From the NCBI GenBank assembly GCA_030587605.1, contig JAUQYT010000219.1, positions 1 through 24,994 on the forward strand: 24,994 nucleotides of DNA. The letters are read 5' to 3'. Position 1 is the first letter of the stretch. Each line of letters opens with the position of its first letter. The position numbers and the translations under genes were made by a program. Source of the DNA: Candidatus Njordarchaeum guaymasense. GTDB lineage: Archaea; Asgardarchaeota; Njordarchaeia; Njordarchaeales; Njordarchaeaceae. Below the pieces are notes generated by a model. That model did not search any database. It saw nothing but the letters and a program-made list of their open reading frames with translations, and had not been told where the DNA came from. Below, piece after piece: positions 15,183 through 23,317 of this stretch.

Positions 15183-15222
15183 TTTAAATATTCTCTTTGG
15201 AAATTGCTGGGCGACTGGAGGT
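15183..15222 (+). promoter_or_regulatory. Box A and Shine-Dalgarno of the RadA-like/PolB2 operon
   Basis: TTTAAATA (15183-15190) is a near-ideal archaeal TATA box predicting transcription from about 15210. GGAGGT (15217-15222) is a strong ribosome-binding site eight bases before the TTG at 15231. Together they fix the operon start and exclude the earlier TTG at 15204, which would lie upstream of the transcript. Confidence 0.65.
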
Positions 15223-15230
15223 CAGCGAAA

Positions 15231-16016
15231 TTGGCCGAGCATGGCACATCTCATTCTCAAATTCGGGTTAGCACCGGCATTGGTGACGTCGATGAGATGC
15301 TTGGCGGAGGCTTTGAGCCAGGGCTATTCAACTTAGTCTACGGAGAGACAAGCGCATCCATAACCTCGTTGTTGCTCTCAGTCGCCGTAACCTCTCAGCT
15401 TCCAAGCATCAGTAATGGCGCAGGAAGTAAAGTTGTTTTCATCGACGCACAGAATATTTTCAACCCTTACGCTGTGAGCTGCAAGGCAGCTAGTTTAGGT
15501 TTAAACCCGGAGACGGTGCTTGAAGGAGTCTTCGTGTCAAGAGCCTTTACAAGCGGTCAGGTTGAAGAACTTATTCTGAGGAAGGCTGAGGACGAAATAG
15601 ATGGGACTGGCGCCCGCGTCCTGATAGTTTCAGGACTCACCACCCTGCATTTGATGGATGATCGTGATAAGCTGAAGCAGGAAACGCTCAGCAAGCTTGT
15701 GGAGATCTATGGTCAACTCCATCAACTTGGTCTCCGGAAAAACATTGTTGTAATAGCCTCAACGAAACTAGCTGACAACTCCGAGTACAGACCAGCTGGA
15801 GGGAGAGCGCTGGCACACTACGCGCAGACACATTTGATGGTTAGGGAGAGACCTAGGGTTACAGAGTACGTTCTCGTGAAACATCCATCCATCTCTGAAC
15901 GCAAAACCCTGATCTGGAAAGGGCACCGAGCACCATACATGCTAACCCTCGACGCGTACTTCCTTAACCACCATGAAGGAGGAGGCAAGCCCAATGTTGT
16001 TTTGGCTGCAACCTAG
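15231..16016 (+). CDS. RadA/RecA-like protein with lost Walker motifs
   Basis: This 261-residue protein has a RecA/RadA-type core. STGIGDVDEMLGGGFEPGLF (14-33) matches the RadA entry motif STG-x-x-x-LDxLLGGG-x-x-x-G. The P-loop position reads YGETSASITS (37-46) where GxxGxGKT is expected, so the lysine is missing. The Walker B strand reads VLIVSGLTTL (130-139), with Ser in place of Asp. The later strand IVVIASTKLAD and the GGRALAHYAQT block (190-200) follow RadA order. It is therefore probably unable to hydrolyse ATP and may act as a scaffold for its operon partners. It overlaps the next gene by 23 bases. I recall crenarchaeal PolB2 operons having a comparable RecA-like gene. Confidence 0.82.
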   Translation: MAEHGTSHSQIRVSTGIGDVDEMLGGGFEPGLFNLVYGETSASITSLLLSVAVTSQLPSISNGAGSKVVFIDAQNIFNPYAVSCKAASLGLNPETVLEGVFVSRAFTSGQVEELILRKAEDEIDGTGARVLIVSGLTTLHLMDDRDKLKQETLSKLVEIYGQLHQLGLRKNIVVIASTKLADNSEYRPAGGRALAHYAQTHLMVRERPRVTEYVLVKHPSISERKTLIWKGHRAPYMLTLDAYFLNHHEGGGKPNVVLAAT

Positions 16017-16302
16017 GAAAAATGGAGGCATGTTAAACTTGGGTAGAACAGTTCCCAGTTTCAGGATGGCTCTTGAGCAGGAGTTACAGAAGTGGAAAGA
16101 GTTTCGTAGAGGATTAAGAATCGAAGAGCAAGCTATTCTCGATGAATTGTTGAACAATGTGCGAAAACATGCGGATGCTGGTTCTCTAGTTTGCTCACCC
16201 ACCATCTCAGAGATAGTCTTCATGTCCATTGCAATCGAGTTGATGAAGCAATTCAAGAAGTCTGGGACAGAAACCGTTACCTCCGCGGGTGGTGATCAGT
16301 GA
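15994..16302 (+). CDS. Small helical protein of the PolB2 operon
   Basis: This 102-residue protein is predicted mostly helical, with blocks FRMALEQELQKWKEFRRGLR (23-42), EEQAILDELLNNVRKHADAG (44-63) and SEIVFMSIAIELMKQFKK (72-89). The pattern F-R-x-L, then LDELL-x-x-RKHA, then a hydrophobic helix reminds me of a small conserved protein family seen next to PolB2 genes, but I cannot confirm this by eye. The ATG at 15994 lies about eight bases after AAGGAGGAGG, a strong Shine-Dalgarno; Met at 15973 and 16030 are less good. It overlaps the RadA-like gene by 23 bases and the polymerase by four (GTGA), so all three are translationally coupled. It may bridge the other two proteins. Confidence 0.75.
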   Translation: MLFWLQPRKNGGMLNLGRTVPSFRMALEQELQKWKEFRRGLRIEEQAILDELLNNVRKHADAGSLVCSPTISEIVFMSIAIELMKQFKKSGTETVTSAGGDQ

Positions 16303-18605
16303 GCGTCCTCGAAGGTTGGATCATAGATGCCAACGTCGATAGTGGCGGAAATGTACTTTCACTCTGGGTTAAGAAGAAGTCAGACGGGCTGGTTGTACGA
16401 GTAGTAAGTGACTGGAAGCCATGCTTCTACGTTTACCCTAGGAGTTCTTTTTGGGATGCTGAGAGGTTAACTTACGCGATTTCTCAACATCCTCGTGTTA
16501 GTGAAGCGGAAGTTGTTGACAAGTATGTGAATCTGGAGGATCGTGAAAAGAGCCGTGTGGTTCAGGTTAAGGTTGATGGGGTAAACTCTTTTCAAAAGGT
16601 TAGAAGGGATGTTGAGAAACTGGGTGGCGTGGAGTTATTTAACGTTGATATTGCGTTGGAGCAGATGTTTTTCTTCTCAACTCATCTCTTCCCTTTTGCT
16701 CATGTTTCGTTGAATGTTGGTGCCAACCAGCGGCTTGAGGACTATAGGCTCTTGGATTCGAGGTTAGCTGTGGACTACGAGATCCCTGCGCTGAGAATAC
16801 TTGAGATCATGGTGGATGGATGGGAGAAGCCTGTGCTTTCACCTATTGAGCCAGTGAAGCGGGTCACCTTGAAAATAGAAGAGCAAGGGAACTCAGATAC
16901 CCAAGTTATTGAAGGTAAATGTGAAGCCGAATTACTCAGAGAGTTGTCGCGAAGCGTAAGCAGTTTAGATCCTGATGTGGTACACAGCAGTGAAGGGGAC
17001 GCTAAGTTTTTCCCTTACCTGCAGGCTAGGGTGTCTGCAAACGAGCTTGAAAAAGAGTTTTCTTTGTCGAGGGATGGGGCACCACTTTACCCAAATAGGT
17101 ATAGGTTGAGTAAAGGTGGGACCTCATATTTCTGTTATGGTAAGATGTATTACAAGCCATCTTCGAAGTTGGTGCTTCATGGGAGGCTTCACATTGATGA
17201 GAGCACGACTTTTCTGTTTGAGGAGGGTGGGCTTGAAGGGTTAATTGAGGCCTCGAGGCTCTCGTTGATGCCTGTTCAGCAGATTTCGAGGGCGACGGTT
17301 GGTCAGATGGTTACCTCGATGCAGCTTTACCAGGCGTATATGGATGATGTGCTTATACCAGTGGTTAAGAGGAACGCTGAGGGTTTCAAGACTGGAACCG
17401 AGTTGATAAGGCAGGATAGGGGTGGACTCGTTTTTGAGCCGAAGATGGGTGTCCACCAAGACGTAGCTGAATGCGACTTCTTCATGATGTACCCAAGTAT
17501 CATGCAACACTTCAACATATCCCCGGAGACAGTGAACTGCAAGTGCTGTAAGGATGCTGGCGTTAAGGTTCCTGGAATCGATCTGCATGTCTGCAGGAAA
17601 CGAGTAGGTTTGGTTCCAAGAGTGGTTGAGATACTTCTTGAGAAGAGGAGAGCCTGTAAGAAACTCATAAAGGAGTCTTACGGGGAGAGAAAGAAGAGAC
17701 TTATGAGGTTGCAAACAACGGTGAAGTGGGGCGGGGTAGTGAGTTTTGGTTACCTTGGGTTTAGAGGTTACCGGTTCGGGAAGATCGATGCTCACATAGC
17801 TGTTACAGCCTTTGCCAGGGAAATACTTTTGAAAAGCGCAACAATAGCGCAGCGCAACGGTTTCAATTTGATCCATGGGATCGTTGATTCCATGTGGGTC
17901 AAGAAGAATACCGCCACTAATTCCAGAGACTATGAAGAGCTGTGTGAAGAAGTTTCGAAGGCTACGGGGTTAAGGTTGGAGTTCAAGGGGATCTACAAGT
18001 GGATCGTGTTTCTCAACTCGACCACTGATCCTGATTTACCTGTTCTTAACCGCTACTATGGGCTTCTGAGTGATGGTGAGATGAGGGTGCGTGGTTTGGA
18101 GGTGCGGAAGCATGATACGCCCAGACTGGTCTACAATGCGCAGACGGATATGATTAGAGCTGTCTCAGACGCTTCGAACCGTGAACAGTTTATTAGCGCT
18201 ATTCCTAACGCGCGACGAGTGCTTCATGAGTACGTTAGGAGAGTTCGTGAAGGAGACGTAGATTTAGGAGATCTAGTTATTTCCAGAAATCTTTCAAGGT
18301 CTCCTTCAGAGTATTCCGTGATGACGTGGCAAGCTACTGCTGCGCAGCAACTTAAGTCTGTGGGAGTTAACCTTCAAGCTGGGCAGAAAACTAGGTTCGT
18401 GGTTTTGAATTCCAGCGCAAGGAATCCTGCTAGGAGAGTTCTCGCAGCTGAATTACGGAACCGCGATTCAAGTATTTTCTATGACAAAGAGGAGTATGTC
18501 AAACTCTTGCAGAGAGCATTTGACAACATGTTCCCTAAGTACATACGAGAAACAAATGATGAAAAAAGCATGCCTGAAGAACTATTGCATGAGGTGGCAT
18601 ACTAG
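16299..18605 (+). CDS. polB2: Family B DNA polymerase, PolB2-like, exonuclease-degenerate
   Basis: This 768-residue protein has the family B order. The exonuclease region is degenerate: where DxE is expected it reads LRILEIMVDG (165-174), and Exo II reads DPDVVHSSEGDAKFFPYL (224-241) with its key residues gone. Motif A is intact (DFFMMYPSIM, Asp393). Motif B keeps Lys476 but reads KWGGVVSFG instead of KxxxNSxYG. Motif C reads HGIVDS (526-531), keeping the second Asp (530), which is the metal ligand, but not the first. CKCC with Cys432 (414-432) may bind zinc in the fingers. An active, non-proofreading, possibly damage-tolerant polymerase is likely, as reported for crenarchaeal PolB2/Dpo2. The GTG overlaps the upstream stop by four bases. 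Confidence 0.9.
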   Translation: MSVLEGWIIDANVDSGGNVLSLWVKKKSDGLVVRVVSDWKPCFYVYPRSSFWDAERLTYAISQHPRVSEAEVVDKYVNLEDREKSRVVQVKVDGVNSFQKVRRDVEKLGGVELFNVDIALEQMFFFSTHLFPFAHVSLNVGANQRLEDYRLLDSRLAVDYEIPALRILEIMVDGWEKPVLSPIEPVKRVTLKIEEQGNSDTQVIEGKCEAELLRELSRSVSSLDPDVVHSSEGDAKFFPYLQARVSANELEKEFSLSRDGAPLYPNRYRLSKGGTSYFCYGKMYYKPSSKLVLHGRLHIDESTTFLFEEGGLEGLIEASRLSLMPVQQISRATVGQMVTSMQLYQAYMDDVLIPVVKRNAEGFKTGTELIRQDRGGLVFEPKMGVHQDVAECDFFMMYPSIMQHFNISPETVNCKCCKDAGVKVPGIDLHVCRKRVGLVPRVVEILLEKRRACKKLIKESYGERKKRLMRLQTTVKWGGVVSFGYLGFRGYRFGKIDAHIAVTAFAREILLKSATIAQRNGFNLIHGIVDSMWVKKNTATNSRDYEELCEEVSKATGLRLEFKGIYKWIVFLNSTTDPDLPVLNRYYGLLSDGEMRVRGLEVRKHDTPRLVYNAQTDMIRAVSDASNREQFISAIPNARRVLHEYVRRVREGDVDLGDLVISRNLSRSPSEYSVMTWQATAAQQLKSVGVNLQAGQKTRFVVLNSSARNPARRVLAAELRNRDSSIFYDKEEYVKLLQRAFDNMFPKYIRETNDEKSMPEELLHEVAY

Positions 18606-18637
18606 TTTTTGAGAACCGATTCAGTTACCGGGTTTTC

Positions 18638-19312
18638 CTATTTTCTCAGGTGGACTACCATCGCTCTTACTTGGTCTATTGTGTATTCACATCTATCTGC
18701 TACGTTCTCAACGGCTTCAAGGAACTCGCTTAGCAGGATCACGTGTCCTATTTTGTAGTCATCGCATGACATTTCGGCGAGAACCCTTCTTGATTCTAGG
18801 TATTTCTGGTCGACTTCTTCTTCGAGTCGCTCAACGTCGTCAGCTACGCTTAGTGCTTCTTCTAGTTTCTTGTCGGCGAGCAGGCCTATGCATTGCACCG
18901 TGTCTTTTGCGCCGTCGCGTAGCATTTTGCACATTTGAACTGAGTCGTCTTGAATCTTCTTCGGCATCTTGTTGATGTCGATTAGGACCAGTATGCCTTC
19001 AGCTTCGTGTGCGTAGTCTAAGATCCAGTTGACCTCCCTAGCTAAGGTTAGTAAGTCGTCCCTGTCTCGCGGGTCAAGATAGCCTTTGCTTAGCTCCAAC
19101 ATTATCTCTTTCCGGAGGGTGTCGGCATCCTTGTCAAGTCGGGTTTGAGATTGATAGCTTATTTCAACGTCATTCTTTCTCCCTTTGACTGCGAACTCTG
19201 TCGCCTTCAGCAACTCTTCAGTTGAGGCTGCTGCGAGCTGTGCATGTTTGCGTATGAGCCCGATTACTCTTACCTCTCGCCTTGCTTCAAACCACCTAGA
19301 TAAGCTAGACAA
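18638..19312 (-). CDS. PhoU-like DUF47 family protein
   Basis: This 224-residue all-helical protein has the double three-helix layout of PhoU/DUF47. Acidic metal-binding patterns are seen as LDKDADTLRKEI (about 59-70), VERLEEEVDQKYLE and EFLEAVENVADRCEYTID near the C-terminus. DUF47 proteins usually pair with a Pit-type phosphate transporter and modulate it. No phosphate transporter lies next to it, so the partner must be elsewhere. The TTG start is supported by GGAGGA 11 bases upstream. It converges with the polymerase gene, 32 bases apart, and a T-run (18606-18610) between them may serve termination. Confidence 0.85.
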   Translation of the reverse strand: MSSLSRWFEARREVRVIGLIRKHAQLAAASTEELLKATEFAVKGRKNDVEISYQSQTRLDKDADTLRKEIMLELSKGYLDPRDRDDLLTLAREVNWILDYAHEAEGILVLIDINKMPKKIQDDSVQMCKMLRDGAKDTVQCIGLLADKKLEEALSVADDVERLEEEVDQKYLESRRVLAEMSCDDYKIGHVILLSEFLEAVENVADRCEYTIDQVRAMVVHLRK

Positions 19313-19534
19313 GACTCAGTTGTCCTCCAATCTCAATTCAATGATCGGTAGCTTCTTGCGCTATACACGAGTCCCCAACCAAAAACCATGCAAGCCGTAC
19401 CTTGTTTTGTACAATTTCTCTATCAATCGCCTAAATAACACTTATCCTTCCATATCATCTGATTTTCATCCAGGATCCTCTGGAAGAAGAGAAAAGTTAT
19501 TGTTGTATTGAAGTATTCATTTAAGAGAGGTCTG

Positions 19535-20764
19535 ATGAAGAGGGATTGTTGTGGTGACATGCGATCAGGGGGTAGCTTGTTCTTGACTCGCGACGCTGCT
19601 AGGAAGGTAACATTAGGGAAATACGAGCTATCTTATGAAGGCAAGGAAAGTAAAGAGGATATTCTGGCTGGCGGTTCCATGGCAAAACTTCGCGAGGTTG
19701 GTCTCCATGGGGAGAAAGGTTTTCCTGATAGCAGCTGGGCTAACATGCTCGTCCTAGGAGACAATTTCGTTGTCTCAAGGGCTCTCATGAACGAACCCTC
19801 GGTTCTGGGAAACGTGAGGCTTGTTTACATCGATCCGCCATTCTCTACCGGTCAGGACTTCCGTGTCGGAGGCACGCGTTCCTCAACTATAAGCTCGAGT
19901 AAGTCAGACGAGGTTGCATACGAGGATAGACTTGCCGGAGCTAGCTACTTTGAATTCCTCAGAAAACGCCTGATCAGATTAAGGGAAATCTTAACTGATA
20001 ATGGCTCAATCTATGTTCATGTTGACTGTAAGGTAGGGCATTACGTGAAAGTGTTAATGGATGAGGTCTTCGGAGAGGATCATTTCATAAACGATGTTTC
20101 AAGGATAAAATGCAACCCTAAGAACTTTCCTCGAAAAGCTTACGGAAACATAAAGGACATGATACTATTCTACTCCAAGACAAATGACTATGTTTGGAAT
20201 GATCCCAGGGAACCCTTCACTCAGGAAGACATTCAAAGACTGTTCCCCAAGATCGATAACAAAGGGCGGCGATACACAACCAACCCACTCCACGCTCCCG
20301 GCGAAACCGGGAGTGGTCCCACGGGGCAACCGTGGCGAGGAATTCCACCACCGGAAGGTAGACATTGGCGCTCCTCGCCAAAAGCGCTTGAAGAACTGGA
20401 CAGAAGGGAACTAATAGTGTGGTCTGATACAGGGGTTCCAAGAAAGAAAATATACGCTGACGAGTTACTCAAGAAAGGGAAAAAGCGCCAAGACGTCTGG
20501 GAGTTCAAGGATCCACAGTTCCCTTCCTATCCAACTGAGAAAAGTATGGAGATGCTCAAGGTAATAATACAAGCCTCTTCCAGTCCTGGGGACATTGTTC
20601 TAGATGCGTTCTGCGGTTCTGGAACGACTCTTCTCGCGGCCGAACAACTTGATAGGAGATGGATAGGAATAGATAATTCGTCTTCAGCAATCAAAACAAC
20701 GTCGAAAAAACTGCTGGAGAGTCGACGCTGCAAGTTCTTTAAGCTGCTTGAACTCGTTGACTAA
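19535..20764 (+). CDS. Beta-class N6-adenine DNA methyltransferase (type III Mod-like), orphan
   Basis: This protein of about 409 residues has the motif order of beta-class methyltransferases: motif IV DPPF (100-103 from this start) precedes motif I DAFCGSGTT (357-365). The middle segment LHAPGETGSGPTGQPWRG and YPTEKSMEMLK are hallmarks of type III Mod-like or stand-alone adenine methyltransferases. It would add methyl groups to adenine N6 at a recognition site set by the central region. It has no Res or other endonuclease neighbour in the window, so it appears to be an orphan, with a regulatory or anti-restriction role possible. The start is uncertain: Met at 19535 has GAGGT just upstream, and TTG 19508 or ATG 19559 are alternatives. 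Confidence 0.85.
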   Translation: MKRDCCGDMRSGGSLFLTRDAARKVTLGKYELSYEGKESKEDILAGGSMAKLREVGLHGEKGFPDSSWANMLVLGDNFVVSRALMNEPSVLGNVRLVYIDPPFSTGQDFRVGGTRSSTISSSKSDEVAYEDRLAGASYFEFLRKRLIRLREILTDNGSIYVHVDCKVGHYVKVLMDEVFGEDHFINDVSRIKCNPKNFPRKAYGNIKDMILFYSKTNDYVWNDPREPFTQEDIQRLFPKIDNKGRRYTTNPLHAPGETGSGPTGQPWRGIPPPEGRHWRSSPKALEELDRRELIVWSDTGVPRKKIYADELLKKGKKRQDVWEFKDPQFPSYPTEKSMEMLKVIIQASSSPGDIVLDAFCGSGTTLLAAEQLDRRWIGIDNSSSAIKTTSKKLLESRRCKFFKLLELVD

Positions 20765-20785
20765 TAGGAAGGGATAAACGCGTTT

Positions 20786-21976
20786 CTATTCTAGGCTGAT
20801 TTCTCTCGCTAGACCGATCCTCGGATAGGGATACAGCAACATCGCATTCGGATCTAGTGTTGCGGCAACTTCTTCTCCGGTTTTGAACGATTCTTTGAAT
20901 TGATCCACTGGGACTCTAGAGGATACGCGATCTTCGTTCTCAAGGGTCAATTCATATCTGATCGTTCCACCTGAGAAGACCGCCTTGTCGACAGTTGCTT
21001 TAAATGTGTTTGTTGCCTTGTGGATCTTCGCGCCCTCTATTTTGCCGAGTGAGATGAACTCAGGTCTTATTGCCACAACAGCCAACATGTTTAGCTCAAA
21101 TATCTTCTTCCTTTGCTTTCTCTTTCTCTTGCGCTCCATTTTCCCTTCGACGGGTTCTGCTTCCTCTCCTTCAGCCTTTGTGCGTGCCTCGATTAGCGCG
21201 TTGTTCTTGAGTTTGAGTGTAAATACCCCGTCTTGAATGCTAGCTATTCTTCCTTCTATGAAGTTTGCTTCGCCTAGGAAGTTTGCTGTGAAAAGAGTCT
21301 TGGGCCTAAAGTATAGTTGATCCGGGGTTCCGGTCTCAACTACTTGTCCTCGCTTCATTACTATGATTCTGTCTGAAATCGACATTACTTCTTCCTGGTC
21401 GTGTGTTATGTGGATTGCCGTTAGCTTCAGATCCTTCACAAGTTTCTTTAGTTCGGTGCGAAGCTCCACCCTGACCTTGGCGTCAAGAGCTGAAAGTGGC
21501 TCATCCAACAGCAGGAGCTCTGTTTTCGATGCGAGAGCTCGGGCTACAGCCACTTTTTGCTGCATTCCGCCACTCAGTTCACGGGGATACGATTTTGGGT
21601 CAGCGTTGAACTTGATTAACGCTATCATTTCGCTTACGAGTCTTCGTGATTCCTCTTCATCAGCTTCCCTCACTCTCAAACCGTAGCCGATGTTTTCCCT
21701 GACATTCATGTGAGGGAACAAGGCTATGTTCTGGAACACATAGCCAATACCTCTATCCTCTGGCGGAAGACCGTCAACCAACTTTTCGCCTATATAGATG
21801 TGGCCCCTGTCTGGCTTGAGAATTCCAGCCACGCATTTTATGAGTGTGGTCTTCCCGCAGCCGCTTGGACCGAGAATCCCTACGTATTCGCCGTTCCTCA
21901 CGTAGAAGTCTACTCTCTCAAGTGCAATGACTTTCCCGAACCTCTTGCTTACATTGACTGCTCTGACGCCTGGCAT
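20786..21976 (-). CDS. ABC importer ATPase with C-terminal TOBE domain (second copy)
   Basis: This 396-residue ATPase is of the PotA/CysA/FbpC type. Motifs are Walker A GPSGCGKTT (36-44), Q-loop FQNIALFPHM, signature LSGGMQQ (134-140), Walker B LLLLDEP, and H-loop HITHDQEE. Beyond about 230 lies a TOBE-type regulatory region, interrupted at about 266-296 by a highly charged Lys/Arg/Glu stretch not seen in its paralogue. The start at 21976 is favoured by GGTGATC seven bases upstream; a TTG at 22030 would add 18 residues. It lies 236 bases after the other ATPase gene. It may serve the same permease as a heterodimer or a different importer. The substrate is unknown. Confidence 0.9.
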   Translation of the reverse strand: MPGVRAVNVSKRFGKVIALERVDFYVRNGEYVGILGPSGCGKTTLIKCVAGILKPDRGHIYIGEKLVDGLPPEDRGIGYVFQNIALFPHMNVRENIGYGLRVREADEEESRRLVSEMIALIKFNADPKSYPRELSGGMQQKVAVARALASKTELLLLDEPLSALDAKVRVELRTELKKLVKDLKLTAIHITHDQEEVMSISDRIIVMKRGQVVETGTPDQLYFRPKTLFTANFLGEANFIEGRIASIQDGVFTLKLKNNALIEARTKAEGEEAEPVEGKMERKRKRKQRKKIFELNMLAVVAIRPEFISLGKIEGAKIHKATNTFKATVDKAVFSGGTIRYELTLENEDRVSSRVPVDQFKESFKTGEEVAATLDPNAMLLYPYPRIGLAREISLE

Positions 21977-22133
21977 ATATCTTAGATCACCGGTCTCTGC
22001 AACAAGGAAGCGAGTTCTCTTTAGGGGCAAGTTGGAACTGTGATCGTGCCTCTATATGCTTGTTCCCCTAATTTGTCTTTTGCTGGCGTCATGACGAAGG
22101 CACTTGTTGAGCAAGTTCAGCAGAGAAGAAAGC

Positions 22134-22166
22134 ATTCCCAGAGCCCACCAATCTAGTCATGGGAAT
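22134..22166 (-). promoter_or_regulatory. Inverted repeat between the two ATPase genes
   Basis: ATTCCCA (22134-22140) and TGGGAAT (22160-22166) form a seven-base inverted repeat with a 19-base spacer. It lies between the first ATPase's stop and the second ATPase's start and could mark a terminator, operator or processing site. Confidence 0.3.
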
Positions 22167-22212
22167 CTGGCTTCTAAACTCTCAGACAATCTGTTCACTT
22201 GATGGAGGAATG

Positions 22213-23316
22213 CTATATGGCCGCGATCTCCTTGTACAGTCCTTGTCTTGGCGATGAGAATACTACGCAGTCTTCTGGATCGAAGGTCACGTAGACATTT
22301 TCGCCTGGTTTTAGTTGCTCAATTGCCCTTGAAGGAACTTTAGACGCGATGGTTTCATCCACGCCTTTGAGCTTGATGTCGTACCTTGTGAGATTTCCAA
22401 GGAATGTAGCCGTGTCTACCTTGCCTTCTAAGCAGTTTTGTCTAGGAGGCTTCGTATCTAGCTTCGTTTTCTCCGGCCTTATGCTTAGTACTACAAGCTT
22501 TCCTTCGCGGTAATTGGTGCAGGTGGCGGTTACCTCGTTTCCTGCGCCCAAATCTATTGCTGAACCCTTTCGAGTAACTTTCTTGATGACACCTTCCAGC
22601 AGATTGGCTCCGCCCAGAAAACTGGCTGAAAAAATGCTTTTTGGATGATTGTAGAACTCTATGGGAGTATCAACTTGCTCAAGTTTTCCGTCTCTGAGCA
22701 AGGCGATCCTATCTCCTATCGTAACCGCTTCCTCTTGGTCGTGGGTAACGTGTATCGCTGTTAGACCCAAGTCCTTCACAAGGTTCCTCAAGTCGTAGCG
22801 AAGCTCAATCCTCAGCCTGGCATCTAGGGCGCCTAGTGGCTCATCCATCAGAAGGGTCTTTGCTCCTGACGCTAGGGATCTCGCTAGGGCAATTCTCTGT
22901 TGCATTCCACCGCTAAGCTCATTTGGGTATGATTTTGCTCTCCGGGCGAGCTTGACCATCTCTAAGGTATCCATACCGATCTTGAAGGCTTCTCGATACT
23001 CAATTCCCCTAGATAGCGGACCAAATAGGACGTTGCCAAGCACCGTCAGGTGTGGGAACAAGGCAAAACTCTGATACACTAGAGCGACATTCCGATCTTC
23101 GGGTGGAACGTCATTCATTATCTTGTTGTCAAAGTAGATTTTTCCTTCATTTGGCTTCAAAACGCCGGCTAGAAGCTTTAGCAGAGTTGTTTTCCCGGCA
23201 CCTGTCGGTCCTAGTACGCAGAGGTATTCCCCCTCATTGACTACTAGGGAGAGATTGTCTATGGCCCTCACTTTTCTGAACTTCTTGGTTACATTTTTGA
23301 GCTTAATGATTGGCAT
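22213..23316 (-). CDS. ABC importer ATPase with TOBE domain (first copy)
   Basis: This 367-residue ATPase of the PotA/FbpC/CysA type has every motif in place: Walker A GPTGAGKTT (36-44), Q-loop YQSFALFPH with Gln82, signature LSGGMQQ (134-140), Walker B LLMDEP (Asp158, Glu159) and H-loop THDQEE (His192). A TOBE domain follows from about 240 to the end, with EGKVDTATFLGNLTRYDIKL. It starts one base after the stop of the permease gene, with AAGGAG nine bases before the ATG, so it forms an operon with the permease. The transported substrate cannot be read from the ATPase; iron(III), thiamine, polyamine or molybdate-like substrates are all known for this group. Confidence 0.93.
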   Translation of the reverse strand: MPIIKLKNVTKKFRKVRAIDNLSLVVNEGEYLCVLGPTGAGKTTLLKLLAGVLKPNEGKIYFDNKIMNDVPPEDRNVALVYQSFALFPHLTVLGNVLFGPLSRGIEYREAFKIGMDTLEMVKLARRAKSYPNELSGGMQQRIALARSLASGAKTLLMDEPLGALDARLRIELRYDLRNLVKDLGLTAIHVTHDQEEAVTIGDRIALLRDGKLEQVDTPIEFYNHPKSIFSASFLGGANLLEGVIKKVTRKGSAIDLGAGNEVTATCTNYREGKLVVLSIRPEKTKLDTKPPRQNCLEGKVDTATFLGNLTRYDIKLKGVDETIASKVPSRAIEQLKPGENVYVTFDPEDCVVFSSPRQGLYKEIAAI

Positions 23317-23317
23317 G

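Noticed and set aside
17241..17876. 211-codon minus-strand frame inside the polymerase gene
   Set aside because: It lies wholly opposite polymerase motifs A to C and has no promoter or recognisable domain.
20278..20345. GC-rich hairpin-like repeats inside the DNA methyltransferase gene
   Set aside because: They encode the conserved Mod-type segment with GETGSGPTGQPW, so the repeats are explained by coding.
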